From Mucidula mucida (Eukaryota; Basidiomycota; Agaricomycetes; Agaricales; Physalacriaceae): a DNA stretch of 13,703 nucleotides. The position numbers and the translations under genes are program-made. The notes under the pieces were generated by a model. It ran no database searches. It saw nothing but the letters and a program-made list of their open reading frames with translations, and was not told where the DNA came from. The stretch is taken from NCBI GenBank assembly GCA_015501055.1, contig JADNYV010000873.1, forward strand, positions 1 to 13,703. The letters are read 5' to 3'. Below, piece by piece: positions 1 to 8,216 of this stretch; position 1 is the stretch's first letter; each line of letters begins with the position of its first letter.

Positions 1-138
1 ACACCTGGCCTAGCCTAGTCTTACAAACACGAACACTTTCTCTTTTAGTTCTTGCTGTGGTACCTGGTTTAGTCACGTGGCTATAGTCAGTCGCTAACAG
101 TCATCGTCAAACATGTCATTTCCATTCCCATTCCCATT
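1..138. other. Left edge, no gene recognised
   Basis: No coding signal was seen here. A run of repeated TTCCCA/TTCCAT units (about 118-138) lies just beyond the stop of the leftward gene. The left terminus of the surrounding Tnp2-type transposon is not identifiable here. No copy of the GGTTGA/TCAACC motif found near its other end was seen in the first 700 bases, so the terminus may lie outside the window. Confidence 0.4.
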
Positions 139-539
139 TTATGTTTTGCTGCCATCTTTGCCCAGGGCGGCGGTGGCATTCACATCTTCATCGTCCGGCT
201 CAGTCTCTATGACGGCGCGCAAGTCCTTGTTAGTGGCCTGCAAGTCTTTATTTGCAGCCTCCGACTGTTTCAAACACGCTGTTGGGGCTTCCGAATGAGT
301 TCACTCTTTGCGAGAAATATTTACACTCACCTTCCATATCTGCCAGTTTGGGCAGCCATAGCCACCATTTCTTCCATTTGCTTCTTTGCTTGTGTGGCAT
401 TTGTGGTCTTCTTTGCTGTCCGCTGTTTCTTTGGCAGCTGGTTCAAGTTCAGCTGGGCAAGTGGCTTCGAACCATTTTCTTCCGTTGGTGCGGAGCGCTT
501 TCGGAGGTTTCTCGTCTGCGGTGGTCCCGCTTGCGACAT
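139..539 (-). pseudogene. Small lysine/glutamate-rich gene, probably the second gene of the Tnp2 element, frameshifted
   Basis: Product not recognised by name. The proposed start is ATG 539-537, followed by MSQAGPPQTRNLRKRSAP. Exon 1 runs 539-331: a basic N-terminus, then a Lys/Gln-rich stretch ending KKQMEEMVAMAA. The intron is 330-288 (43 bp, GTGAGT donor, GAAG acceptor). Exon 2 runs 287-139, a helical charged stretch (SEAANKDLQATNKDLRAVIE) with an acidic tail (EPDDEDVN) and stop TAA at 141-139. The composition suggests a short coiled coil. Oddity: as written, exon 1 meets the donor in phase 2, while exon 2 needs phase 1. In the next frame exon 1 ends KLADME and the phases then agree, so a 1-bp indel near 345-356 is inferred. 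It is head-to-head with the transposase gene, 179 bp apart, which fits a two-gene CACTA-like element. An unrelated host gene cannot be excluded. Confidence 0.5.
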
Positions 540-718
540 CCTAACCTCTGGTAAGACAGCATATCTAATATGGATGTACAATGACTTACACAGTGTTGCT
601 AGGAGACCAAGTGACCGTGGCAGAAGGGTTAAGAATTGTTTTAGTTTTGCTTTATTTGTTACTGCCTTTCATCACCTCGGATTCATCCCCGCTTTGTTTG
701 CCCTTCTTCTGTAACCCT
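540..718. promoter_or_regulatory. Divergent intergenic spacer between the two transposon genes
   Basis: This 179-bp stretch separates the ATG of the leftward gene (539) from the ATG of the rightward transposase (719), so both promoters should lie here. No TATA box or other named element can be called with confidence. The role is inferred only from the divergent layout. Confidence 0.3.
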
Positions 719-853
719 ATGGCCCTGCAATGAGTATTTTGCGCCTTTTGCAACAAGGAAACCAGCCGCAGTCATGAACGGAAGCATTGTCGTGACCAGG
801 CAAACCCATATTCGACTACAAATACCGCTGCATCTGCTCCAGCCACGTCGAGC

Positions 854-879
854 ATCAGTAAGTTTGGACCCGTCTGGTG
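854..879 (+). repeat. Left terminal inverted repeat of the inserted element
   Basis: The repeat has two blocks, ATCAGTAAGT and ACCCGTCTGGTG, separated by TTGG. Both blocks match the reverse complement of 2431-2456 exactly; only the four spacer bases differ (22 of 26 identical). The inner block contains the first GTCTGG motif. Confidence 0.85.
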
Positions 880-987
880 GCGTCTGGCGGGGGTCACCGT
901 CTGGCACCGCATGGTGCCATGCACACCATACCGGTACCAGACCATATTAGACCGTTATGCAGCCAGACTTGGTAGAGTCAGCCAGAC
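872..987. repeat. Left subterminal GTCTGG/CCAGAC cluster
   Basis: GTCTGG occurs at 872, 882 and 899, and its complement CCAGAC at 947, 963 and 982. No copy was seen between about 1000 and 2300. Short motifs crowded near both ends of a DNA transposon are typical transposase-binding sites; that role is inferred here. Confidence 0.65.
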
Positions 988-1211
988 ACTGCCTAATTTT
1001 TTTTTGCTCTACAAGTTAATGACCCACCACAAACACTTCTTGTATTGATGCCCGGCTCCTTGACATGGTGCTCAATGTCGTTTCCAATGTCGACGCGCTC
1101 GGTTATCAAACCGGCCCGAAGCACATGGTCTGTGCGCAAGCACGCAATCGACCACATGTATGTTGGTTTCAACGGCGCAAAATTCCTAGGTTCTTCCTCA
1201 TCCCACCACCT

Positions 1212-1255
1212 CGTCTTAACCACAAGACGAGGGCTATCCTTCCACCACCACCACC
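1212..1255. repeat. Copy 1 of a 44-bp dispersed repeat with hairpin
   Basis: 39 of 44 bases match 5894-5937, and all five differences are transitions. In this copy CCTCGTCTT (1209-1217) pairs perfectly with AAGACGAGG (1224-1232) around the 6-nt loop AACCAC. It lies inside the inserted element. The core TGGTTAAGACGA on the minus strand recalls the D-arm of class II tRNAs, but no full tRNA can be folded. Confidence 0.6.
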
Positions 1256-1412
1256 CCCTCCTCGCGATCTCTGTGTCCATTACGGGTCCCAATGGTGATG
1301 ACCCCACCGACGGACGAGTTGACGCAAGGGTTTCGGTAACGAGGACATGCACAACAACAACAATATCGCGGCCTGCACAAGCACGATGACCGGGGCAACA
1401 AATAGGACGACG

Positions 1413-1474
1413 GGACAGTGAGCACAATGGCAGGACGGCGAGTACAATGACAAGGATGGTGAGTAGACGGCAAT
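1413..1474. repeat. Degenerate ~21-bp tandem repeat, three units
   Basis: The units are 1413-1432, 1433-1453 and 1454-1474. The first two share GGAC-G-GAG-ACAATG-CA and differ by transitions plus one base of length. The third is more diverged. It lies inside the non-autonomous element and has no clear function. Confidence 0.4.
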
Positions 1475-2306
1475 AACAGCAGTAAGACAGCACGCACGAC
1501 GACTATGCGCCTCGGATCCCGATTCCAGTCCCATCTGCGAGCTCGCTAGTGGCGCCGCGGCTCAAGGATGGTCTAGTGCGTCTTTCCTCTTTTCGTCATT
1601 CATACCATTCACCGCATGGGGATGATCAGTGCCGCCGACGGAGCCTCTTGGTACATAATTTATGTCAATCCTTTGGTGCGAAGCGTCTCTTTCAGTTGTT
1701 CCGAAACATATATTGAACTGATCCGCATTGTACGACAGTCTATCAACAGGACACTGCCTGCTATTGAGCACAAGCTCCGGACAAGAACTCAGCTGGTTGG
1801 CGGCTCGTGCTATTACGATCATATCAACTTGGCGAGTCCTTACCTGCTTTGTCGCATTCTGTACAGACCCTGTTTATAGCACTGGTACGGGTAACTACGA
1901 GGACAGCGTGCCCAAACATGAAGACCTGCGATCGCGATGATATTGACTACAAGATTAGCCGGGCACGACCAGGACAACAGCTCAACGCCTACCCATGTTC
2001 GCTGCGCATCATGCCCATACACCCGACTCCGGTGATGCTAGACTAATACTTCCACCACGGTATGTCCGTGGTTTACCACAGCTGCGCAACTGCTAATTGT
2101 CCTGCCCCAGCATATAGGGCGCACCTGGTGTGCACGGCATTTGGTGCTGCATTGGTATCTAATGGTAGCATGTATATACTTACTAGCTACATCGCGTTGT
2201 ATTAGATACACTAATCTACTTCATTTTTTCTGCAACTTTTATTATGATTTTAAGCTACTGGCAATGGTGTGGGATCAATGCATGCTCGAGGTGCTGTATG
2301 GGATTG

Positions 2307-2438
2307 GTCTGGTGGTGTATGGTTGAAGTGTCTGGTAGCGTATGGTTGATCGGAGGGACGTGCATAATTTATGCATGTTGTTTCTGGTGCCAGACACGTC
2401 TGGTGAGCATGGTTGGTCTGGTGCCATGCTCACCAGAC
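2307..2438. repeat. Right subterminal GTCTGG/CCAGAC cluster
   Basis: GTCTGG occurs at 2307, 2330, 2398 and 2416, and CCAGAC at 2390 and 2433. That makes six copies, equal to the number at the left end. A 15-bp palindrome with 7-bp arms (TGCATAA/TTATGCA, 2361-2375) lies between the motifs. Confidence 0.65.
2398..2438. repeat. Perfect 15-bp inverted repeat near the right end of the inserted element
   Basis: GTCTGGTGAGCATGG (2398-2412) is the exact reverse complement of 2424-2438, with an 11-nt loop (2413-2423) that itself holds a GTCTGG motif. The outer arm overlaps the terminal inverted repeat. The hairpin could fold as single-stranded DNA or RNA. The left end has only a weaker counterpart (GGCACC-GCAT-GGTGCC, about 903-918). 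Confidence 0.75.
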
Positions 2439-2456
2439 GGGTGGCTACTTACTGAT
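2431..2456 (-). repeat. Right terminal inverted repeat of the inserted element
   Basis: Read on the minus strand it is ATCAGTAAGT, then AGCC, then ACCCGTCTGGTG. It pairs with 854-879, and GAGC follows immediately at 2457-2460. Confidence 0.85.
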
Positions 2457-5400
2457 GAGCTTGGATTATGTTCTTACTTTCAATGATGAACCCACTGGCC
2501 CCTCCCTTCATTCCTCTCAGTTGTTCATGGATGTAGATGTTCCCGACTTACTGCCATCCGGTTTCAACGACGCACCTTGTACAGGTATTGACACCATCCT
2601 GGAATCAATTTTTGGGAACCGCCCACAAATCTTCCTGGATCCAGAGTCGGAAGACGAGGAGGATGCCAAGAATGAAGGAGAGCCAACGGAGGAAGAGAAG
2701 AGTGAACTGGAAGATCCTTTCCTTTTTAACTGGGAGCAGTATGCTGCAGAGTTTAGGAGTGAAACTGCTTTGGATCGCGTGCAGGCTGAGTTGGAGTCTG
2801 AAATTGCGGGAATTGGTAAGAATATCCACAGCACTATTTTAGTATTGGCTTACCACCTTGTTTAGCCAATCGATTGTCGGAGTACAACCAGCGAATATGC
2901 CAGGCCTTTGCGTACAATATGCATTCTCGCATGACCAATGCTGCCTTCAAAATGTTTCCACTCGGAATCAAAGAAGCCGAGCCTCCTCTTCCCACTCTTC
3001 ACAGTATCTGCAAACGTGCTGAGTTTCTCTCAGGCTTTAAACCCAACATCTACCATTGCTGCATTAATTCCTGCTGCTGCTTTGCCGGTCCGAATAAAGA
3101 TTTTGACAAGTGTCTGCACTGCAAAGAGGCACGGCTCGGCACAAACAAAAAGCCGTGAAAAGTCTTCATTTACATTCCCCTCATCCCCCGACTTCTTGCT
3201 TATGCAAAGAACATTCGTGTCGCTGAGCAAATGTGATATCGCGCTGAGCACAAGCCTTCGTCGGACAACAATGTCGAAGACATATTTGATGCTCTGCAGT
3301 ATCATTGGCTCTGTCGCCGTCTTGTTCATATTGGGCGGCAGCTACAGCATAAATGCTTTTCAGATGCGCGTGATGTTGCGCTGGGACTCTCGACTGACGG
3401 TTTCTGTCCTCATAAGCATCGGAAGACCACGGCATGGCCTCTCATTCTGTTCAATTATAATCTCCCATCCGACGTGCGCTTTCACCACGATAATATTCTT
3501 TCTCTCGGTATTATTCCCGGTCCTCAAAAACCGGTTGATATTGACTCATTTCTCTGGCCGATGGTTTTGGAATTACTGCGCCTTGCTGAAGGAGTTCAGG
3601 CCTTCAACGTGTTTAGTGGACACATATTCCAACTTCACGCATACCTTATTGTTGCATTTGGTGACATTCCGGCTGTGTTGATGCTGATGCACATAAAAGG
3701 CCATAACAGAATATGTCCGTGTCGAATGTGCACCATTCGTGGTCTATGTGTGCCCAACTTGGGTGGTACGACGCACTACATACCGCACAAGCAAGCCAAT
3801 CACCCCAATGTCAGCAACAATCCACAGATGGTGCAGGATTACAATCCTGCAGATCTCCCACTTCACAATCATGCTCAATTCATGTATATGGCGGTGGAGG
3901 TTGAAAACACGCGGACAAAGACTGAGGCGGAAAATCTGGCGAAGAAGTTCGGAGTTAAGGAAATTCCCATCCTCGCGCATCTCGACTCCCTCTCCTTTCC
4001 CATCTCCTTTCCCTATGATTTCATGCATCTGATCTGGGAGAACCTCATTAAGAACCTTATTCTTTTGTGGACCGGAGAGTTCAAGGGTCTCGATACAGGC
4101 GATGAGGACTATGTCCTCCCAAAGACTGTTTGGGAAGCCATTGGCGAGGCAACCGCCGCTGCTGGTTCCACAATCCCCTCCGCATATGGTAGTCGTGTTC
4201 CCAATATTTTGAAGGATCGCACCACTGTCTCGGCCGAGATGTGGTCATTCTGGACGTTATACATCGGGCCAGTACTCCTCCAAAATAAATTCTTGCAGCA
4301 AAAATACTACAATCACTTTGTTTGTCTTGTTTCCTTGCTGACAATCTGTCTCAAATTTGAGATCTCTCATGCAGAGAGTGAGACAGTTTGTGTTGGCTTT
4401 GAACAGTGGGTAACAGATTACGAAAGGTATGTCTATATTTTGATCTTGCTTCTGTGATTGCTGATGTGTGTTTGGTAGCTTCTACTACCAGCACAATCCA
4501 GTGCGCATTGCCGTCTGTCCCGTTACGGTCCACATGTTGCTCCATATTGCTGATAGCATACAAGATATGGGGCCGGTCTGGTGCTACTGGGCATTTCCGA
4601 TGGAGCGGTATTGCGGACGACTCTCTCCTTATATTTGTAGCCGCCGTCATCCCTTCCGCTCGCTGGATCGATATGTAACGGAATCAACACAGTTGACTCA
4701 ACTCATGGTCATCTATAATCTCTTTGATTTGCTGAACCTTTGGCCTCTACGGAAGCAGGTAGAGGGCACATTCTCGATGCCATTATGTGTGTATGCCATC
4801 CTGGTCTTCTTTCTGAGTACTAATCTCCTCTCAGATCCAACCTGTATCCTACTACCACCACGCACTGACGACAAGTTACCAAACGGGGTCACGAACAGTG
4901 TATGCGCAGCTTTGGCGACTCATTTCTCCACCGCGACCAAGAAGGTGAAGGTGCAGACTATTTGTCCACATCTACAGTTGGCGCATATTCGACAGTGGGG
5001 GCGTGTACGACGTATCAATAGTGATGCTGGAGATATAATCCGGGCTGTGCTTACCAGTACAACTACCGATGATAGTCGTGACGCAACATTTGTACGGGTA
5101 CGTCAAACTGAATTATAACTTGACGCGGCACATCTTCTAATCTCTTTCTGCAGTACAAGGTCTATGTGGACCGCAATGCGAGAGATATCAATGCAGTTGA
5201 GGTCCTCAATGGCACAACATTGTATGGGCAGTTGGAGCGCCTCATAACAATCCAACTTCCGGACACAGCATTTGCAGGCGGAGCTCGGGCGCTTGCGAAG
5301 CCATCTGACCGTGTAATCATCTTCGCGGCCATCCGCCAATGTGTCGTAGGACCGGAGACAATCCACGGACTCAATTTTCATTTCTACGAAAAGCTGGGCG

Positions 5401-5584
5401 GCTTGGATATTGTCGACATTACAAGTGTGCAGGCGTTGGTTGGTTGAGTGAAGGAAATGGCTCCAAAGAAGGGCTACGCACTCATTGATCGTAGCGGCTC
5501 ATTGGCACGGGCTGTGTATGAAGATGAGGATGATCACGCCCGTAGGACAGCTCTGAATGCCGAGGAAAGTGCAAGCTAGGTATT

Positions 5585-5807
5585 TAGGTTGAATTTCAGT
5601 GCATTATTGGTCATAGATTTCTGGATGAATTAAGAGATGAACATCATACAGCAGTAGGTCGAAGAAATAGGCTACTAATGAACCTAGAGATTTAGGTTAT
5701 TTTCTATCAACCTAAGTACAGCCTCTGCTAGGTTGAATGTCACGAAACGCCCAATTTTTGGTTGATCATCAACCTAGATCATCCTTACAGTGCTAGCGTG
5801 AGGTTGA
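5585..5807. repeat. GGTTGA/TCAACC motif cluster, probable subterminal region of the Tnp2 element
   Basis: GGTTGA occurs at 5587, 5731, 5760 and 5802, and TCAACC at 5707 and 5769. The shorter forms AACCTA (5681) and TAGGTT (5693) make an inverted pair. GGTTGAT-C-ATCAACC at 5760-5774 is a near-perfect palindrome. The cluster starts six bases after the transposase stop. By analogy with CACTA-type elements, these are likely transposase-binding repeats. Confidence 0.55.
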
Positions 5808-5893
5808 TTCCTCTATGGGATCAGTGCACAGCGCGGGATGGCGATCGGCCTGGACGCGTGTGAGATGGGCACACACGTGGTCCGAAAGCCTGT

Positions 5894-5937
5894 CGTCTTA
5901 ACCATAAGGCAAGGGTTATCCTTCCACCACCGCCACC
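5894..5937. repeat. Copy 2 of the 44-bp dispersed repeat
   Basis: It matches 1212-1255 at 39 of 44 positions in the same orientation, with transitions only. It lies outside the inserted element, just past the motif cluster of the Tnp2 element. The perfect hairpin of copy 1 is weakened here by the substitutions. Confidence 0.6.
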
Positions 5938-6288
5938 TACAGTCTCCTCAGCAGGATGATATGTACCGGGGGGTGAAGGCGACTTGGCGGTAGTGATTTT
6001 TGTTTCGGCGCTACTTACTACAAAAAGCTCAATCTTTCGCAGACTTACAGACGTGCCCCCTGGGCCGGCGCCTGAAAGCGTCAGCTCAGTCAAATTTGAT
6101 GGTTATCTTGGACATCCAAGGCGACTTTGTGTTGTAAGTCTCATTAAGTCGACACCCCTCATCCCTTTGACGAAGAAGTACGTACTCAACGCTATTCTGC
6201 GCGCGCTGGTCATCGTGGAGCTGAAATGATCGGCTATCAAACGGAACTTGAAGTCCGAAGAAGAGAGGATATAACTTACCCACGTACC

Positions 6289-7663
6289 ATGAGCACTCGG
6301 GCTGCTCTTTCTGTTTCTCTCGTCGGTGGAATCCTGACCACCGTGTACTTGCTCAGACCCATTCGTGTGGTGCGCGTCCAAGGCGCCTACAGCTCCCTCT
6401 ATTGGACAATCCGCTCCTGGTTATGGAACTATCCGGTCACTGAGGATTATGCCATTTGGGACACTGGAGACCCAAACGATGAGCAAGTATTCGAAAGTGA
6501 CAGATTGCGCCTCCTACGAATCTGGCGCTTCTTGCGTCCGTTCTTCGTTTCGTGTGGATATCACCCATACGTCCTGAAAGATCCGACCGACTTGTTCAGT
6601 GACATTATGCCAAGTACCCCCGCGTCAACCGAAAAAATGACGTTTCCATTCGCGCAATGCTTCTACAAGGCAGATGACGATGCGGAAACAACTTTTTTCG
6701 TAGGTTTTTCCCCCAAGAGTTGCAAGTACTTACCAGAATACCGCCAGTCTCCATTCGTGTGGCCTGCGCGGGATACGCTAGGGCGAGACGTGATTCTGAA
6801 GTCAATCACCGTGTTTGCAAAGTTTTTTTATCTCATCTTGTTCAGGTCTATCTCTGGTCCACAGCCCAGCAAGGAGCTCAGAGCTTTCCGTCTCTTACAG
6901 TCTGATGCCCTTCGGGACGATCCGCGGAATCACACCATCCCTGTTCTTGATTATGTTAACTTCAATAGCCAAGTGTTCGTTGTAATGCCGAGGTACGCGC
7001 ACCATTACTTCTACTTGCCACACTAAGCCCACCGCGAACACATTTCAGATGGCATGTGGCGATCAAGGCTGATTTTGCGAAGGTTGGCGAACTTGTCCGA
7101 TATGGTCAGGCATTCATGGAGGTTAGTGCGTTATCCTATTTTCCAGTGCTGAATGTAGAAATCGTTATGTAGGCTGTTGCTTTCCTTCACGAGCATAATA
7201 TTTCTCATGGCGACATTCTTCTCCAAAACATGATGACAGACGCACTCATTCCGGAGGCCAAGAAGTTGACGGAACCTCGCATTGCGGGCGTTCGTGGACC
7301 CAAGCGCCGATACGCCCTCATTGATTTCGAAACAGCCATTGTAGACTACAGTCCCGAGCTGTTGGCGGGTTTCAAGAAGGATGTTAGGGACCTTGCATCA
7401 GCCCTGGAGTTCAATCTGCGTGTGAGTAGGGTATGCAGTTGTTCACAAAGTTCTGACCACGCTCTCTAAAGTGTATTGAAGATGTTATACCAGACATAGT
7501 ACCACTCTTCGAGTCCATGAAGGATTCCGCTAGTCCGACGCAGCCGAGTGCAGCCGCAGCCCTTTCTCGTTATGAAGAAATATGCAGCTCGCTCTCTACG
7601 GAAGACTTGGAGCTCCATGTAGAAGGGCGTTATTGGCTTGACGGTCGGTCCGTTTTTTGCTAG
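6289..7663 (+). CDS. Protein-kinase-like protein with an N-terminal hydrophobic segment
   Basis: Exons: 6289-6992, 7049-7121, 7173-7421 and 7472-7663, with introns of 56, 51 and 50 bp (all GT...AG, phases consistent). That gives 405 residues. A further 45-bp intron at 6801-6845 is possible (weak GTCAAT donor, good TTGTTCAG acceptor, frame kept), which would give 390. The N-terminus carries a hydrophobic segment (ALSVSLVGGILTTVYLL), so it may be membrane-anchored. Kinase motifs: candidate ATP lysine in GRDVILK (K171), catalytic loop ISHGDILLQN (D273, with Gly in place of the usual Arg), and metal-binding site LIDFE (D310, Glu in place of the DFG Gly). The FVWPARDTLGRDV stretch looks like the divergent kinase-like proteins of mushroom fungi. 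Substrate unknown. ATG 6289 was chosen over the in-frame ATG 6226 because the hydrophobic N-terminus follows it directly. The decayed copy downstream has an ATG at the same place. It could be a diverged but active kinase or a pseudokinase. Confidence 0.7.
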
Positions 7664-8029
7664 ACAAGACGAAAATTTAAAGCTTCCCAGGAGAGATATC
7701 ATTACGACTGGCTCCTTGCGTATTCGTGTCAGATGGCGATACCTAACATGCAGTGTTGTTCGTATTGCTGTGCTATCTATTGTGTATGCTTCGCGCCACG
7801 AATGTTAACCCTTCGCAGTCCAGACTGTTAAAAACTATCGAGTCCCAGTACGAGAACGTTCTGAACATTTTGAGACGGCATAGATAGGTTCCGAGTCATC
7901 CATGACTGCCTCGTCTGTACTATGGACTTACTGGTGTTGTGTGCTTCGCCAACGATCACGGTGTGCCCGCCCCTCAAACCGAGAATGCGGCTCTTCAAAA
8001 GACGATTTACGAAACATTGACATCATCTC
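7664..8029. other. Kinase downstream region, no gene seen
   Basis: No coding, RNA or repeat feature could be supported in these 366 bases. They probably include the 3' untranslated region of the kinase-like gene and the spacer before its decayed copy. Confidence 0.4.
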
Positions 8030-8216
8030 GTCTGAATCGGCCATCGAACGAATCTGTACTTTACAAGTCCGAGATGTGACTTGCAGACCTACCATGAACC
8101 CTCGAGCTGCGCTGTCTATTTCTTTTTTTTGTTTCATCCTGACGACCACGTACTTGCTTTAGAACAATCCGTGTGGCGCACGTTCAAGGTATTGGACGGT
8201 CCGTTCCAGGCGGTGG
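8030..8216 (+). pseudogene. Decayed partial duplicate of the 5' end of the kinase-like gene
   Basis: The region around ATG 8094 matches the kinase-like gene around ATG 6289. MNPRAALSISFFCFILTTTYLL parallels MSTRAALSVSLVGGILTTVYLL. After an extra T that creates a stop at 8160-8162, the next frame reads RTIRVAHVQG against RPIRVVRVQG. A further block, TATTGGAC..TCCG.TCC.GG, follows after a gap of about 16 bases. Similarity also reaches upstream of the ATG (LQVR-DVTCRPT against LEVRREDITYPRT). It fades after about 8216, and no kinase catalytic motifs follow. It is a remnant of a tandem duplication, not a working gene. Confidence 0.65.

Larger units (their letters stand above)
850..2460. mobile_element. 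1603-bp non-autonomous DNA transposon (854-2456) with GAGC target duplication
   Basis: The element is bounded by inverted repeats 854-879 and 2431-2456, with the 4-bp direct repeat GAGC outside them at 850-853 and 2457-2460. It sits inside exon 1 of the Tnp2 transposase. Taking out 854-2460 joins TCG-AGC to TTG-GAT in the transposase frame, which independently supports both boundaries. The interior has no recognisable transposase. The longest frames (for example 1493-993 minus) are low in complexity and match no family I know, so the element probably depended on a partner in trans. Superfamily is not assigned. A 4-bp duplication does not fit hAT (8 bp), Mutator (9 bp) or Tc1 (TA), and is closer to CACTA-like, Academ, Sola or Ginger groups. 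Confidence 0.82.
719..5579 (+). pseudogene. Tnp2-family (CACTA/Plavaka-like) transposase, broken by an insertion and four TGA codons
   Basis: Transposase of a cut-and-paste DNA transposon. Reconstructed exons: 719-853, 2461-2815, 2866-4426, 4479-4786, 4835-5097 and 5154-5579. Together they give 3048 nt (1016 codons including the stop) with all splice phases consistent. The introns are 50, 52, 48 and 56 bp, all GT...AG; the third has an ACTAAT branch-like site. Start ATG 719 leads into a C2H2-like finger (C8, C11, H19, H23). An acidic stretch follows (PESEDEEDAKNEGEP), then a Cys-rich patch (YHCCINSCCC...CLHC). The core family motifs come next: LGLSTDGF, ILSLGIIPGPQKPVDIDSFL, FGDIPAV, MKGHN-like HIKGHNRICPCRMC, SFPYDFMHLIWENL, GPVWCYWAFPMERYCGRL and YPTCILLPP. 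Likely catalytic acids are D341, D430 and E555 (inferred by position). Breaks: TGA at 731-733, 3156-3158, 3234-3236 and 5445-5447, plus a 1.6-kb insertion at codon 45/46. No frameshift was seen. The family call is firm; the exact CMC subgroup is less so. Confidence 0.88.
5580..6288. other. Intergenic stretch: transposon right flank and kinase upstream region
   Basis: No gene is supported here. It holds the GGTTGA-motif cluster (5585-5807), the second copy of the 44-bp repeat (5894-5937), and a hairpin at 5852-5883 (GGAC/GTCC outer and CGTGTG/CACACG inner stems). The kinase upstream region follows; an in-frame upstream ATG at 6226 exists. The exact right terminus of the Tnp2 element was not found. 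Confidence 0.5.

Noticed and set aside
993..1493. 166-codon open frame on the minus strand inside the inserted element
   Set aside because: Low-complexity composition (Trp, Val and Leu runs from simple repeats), no family resemblance, and it overlaps the degenerate tandem repeat and the hairpin repeat.
858..2520. A single long intron from GTAAGT (858) to CTCTCAG (2520) in place of an insertion
   Set aside because: The splice phases do not agree (phase 1 into phase 0), whereas removal at the GAGC duplication restores the frame. The GTAAGT belongs to the inverted repeat and is mirrored at the other end.
2938..3681. 247-codon forward frame overlapping the transposase
   Set aside because: It is a shadow frame. 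The Tnp2 motifs lie in another frame through the same bases, continuous apart from two TGA codons.
5894..5937. Possible tRNA gene on the minus strand around TGGTTAAGACGACAGG
   Set aside because: Only a D-arm-like and a partial anticodon-arm-like segment are present. No acceptor stem or convincing B box could be found.
5821..6093. 90-codon minus-strand frame upstream of the kinase gene
   Set aside because: It spans the dispersed repeat and a hairpin, has Gly/Pro-rich composition, and shows no recognisable domain.
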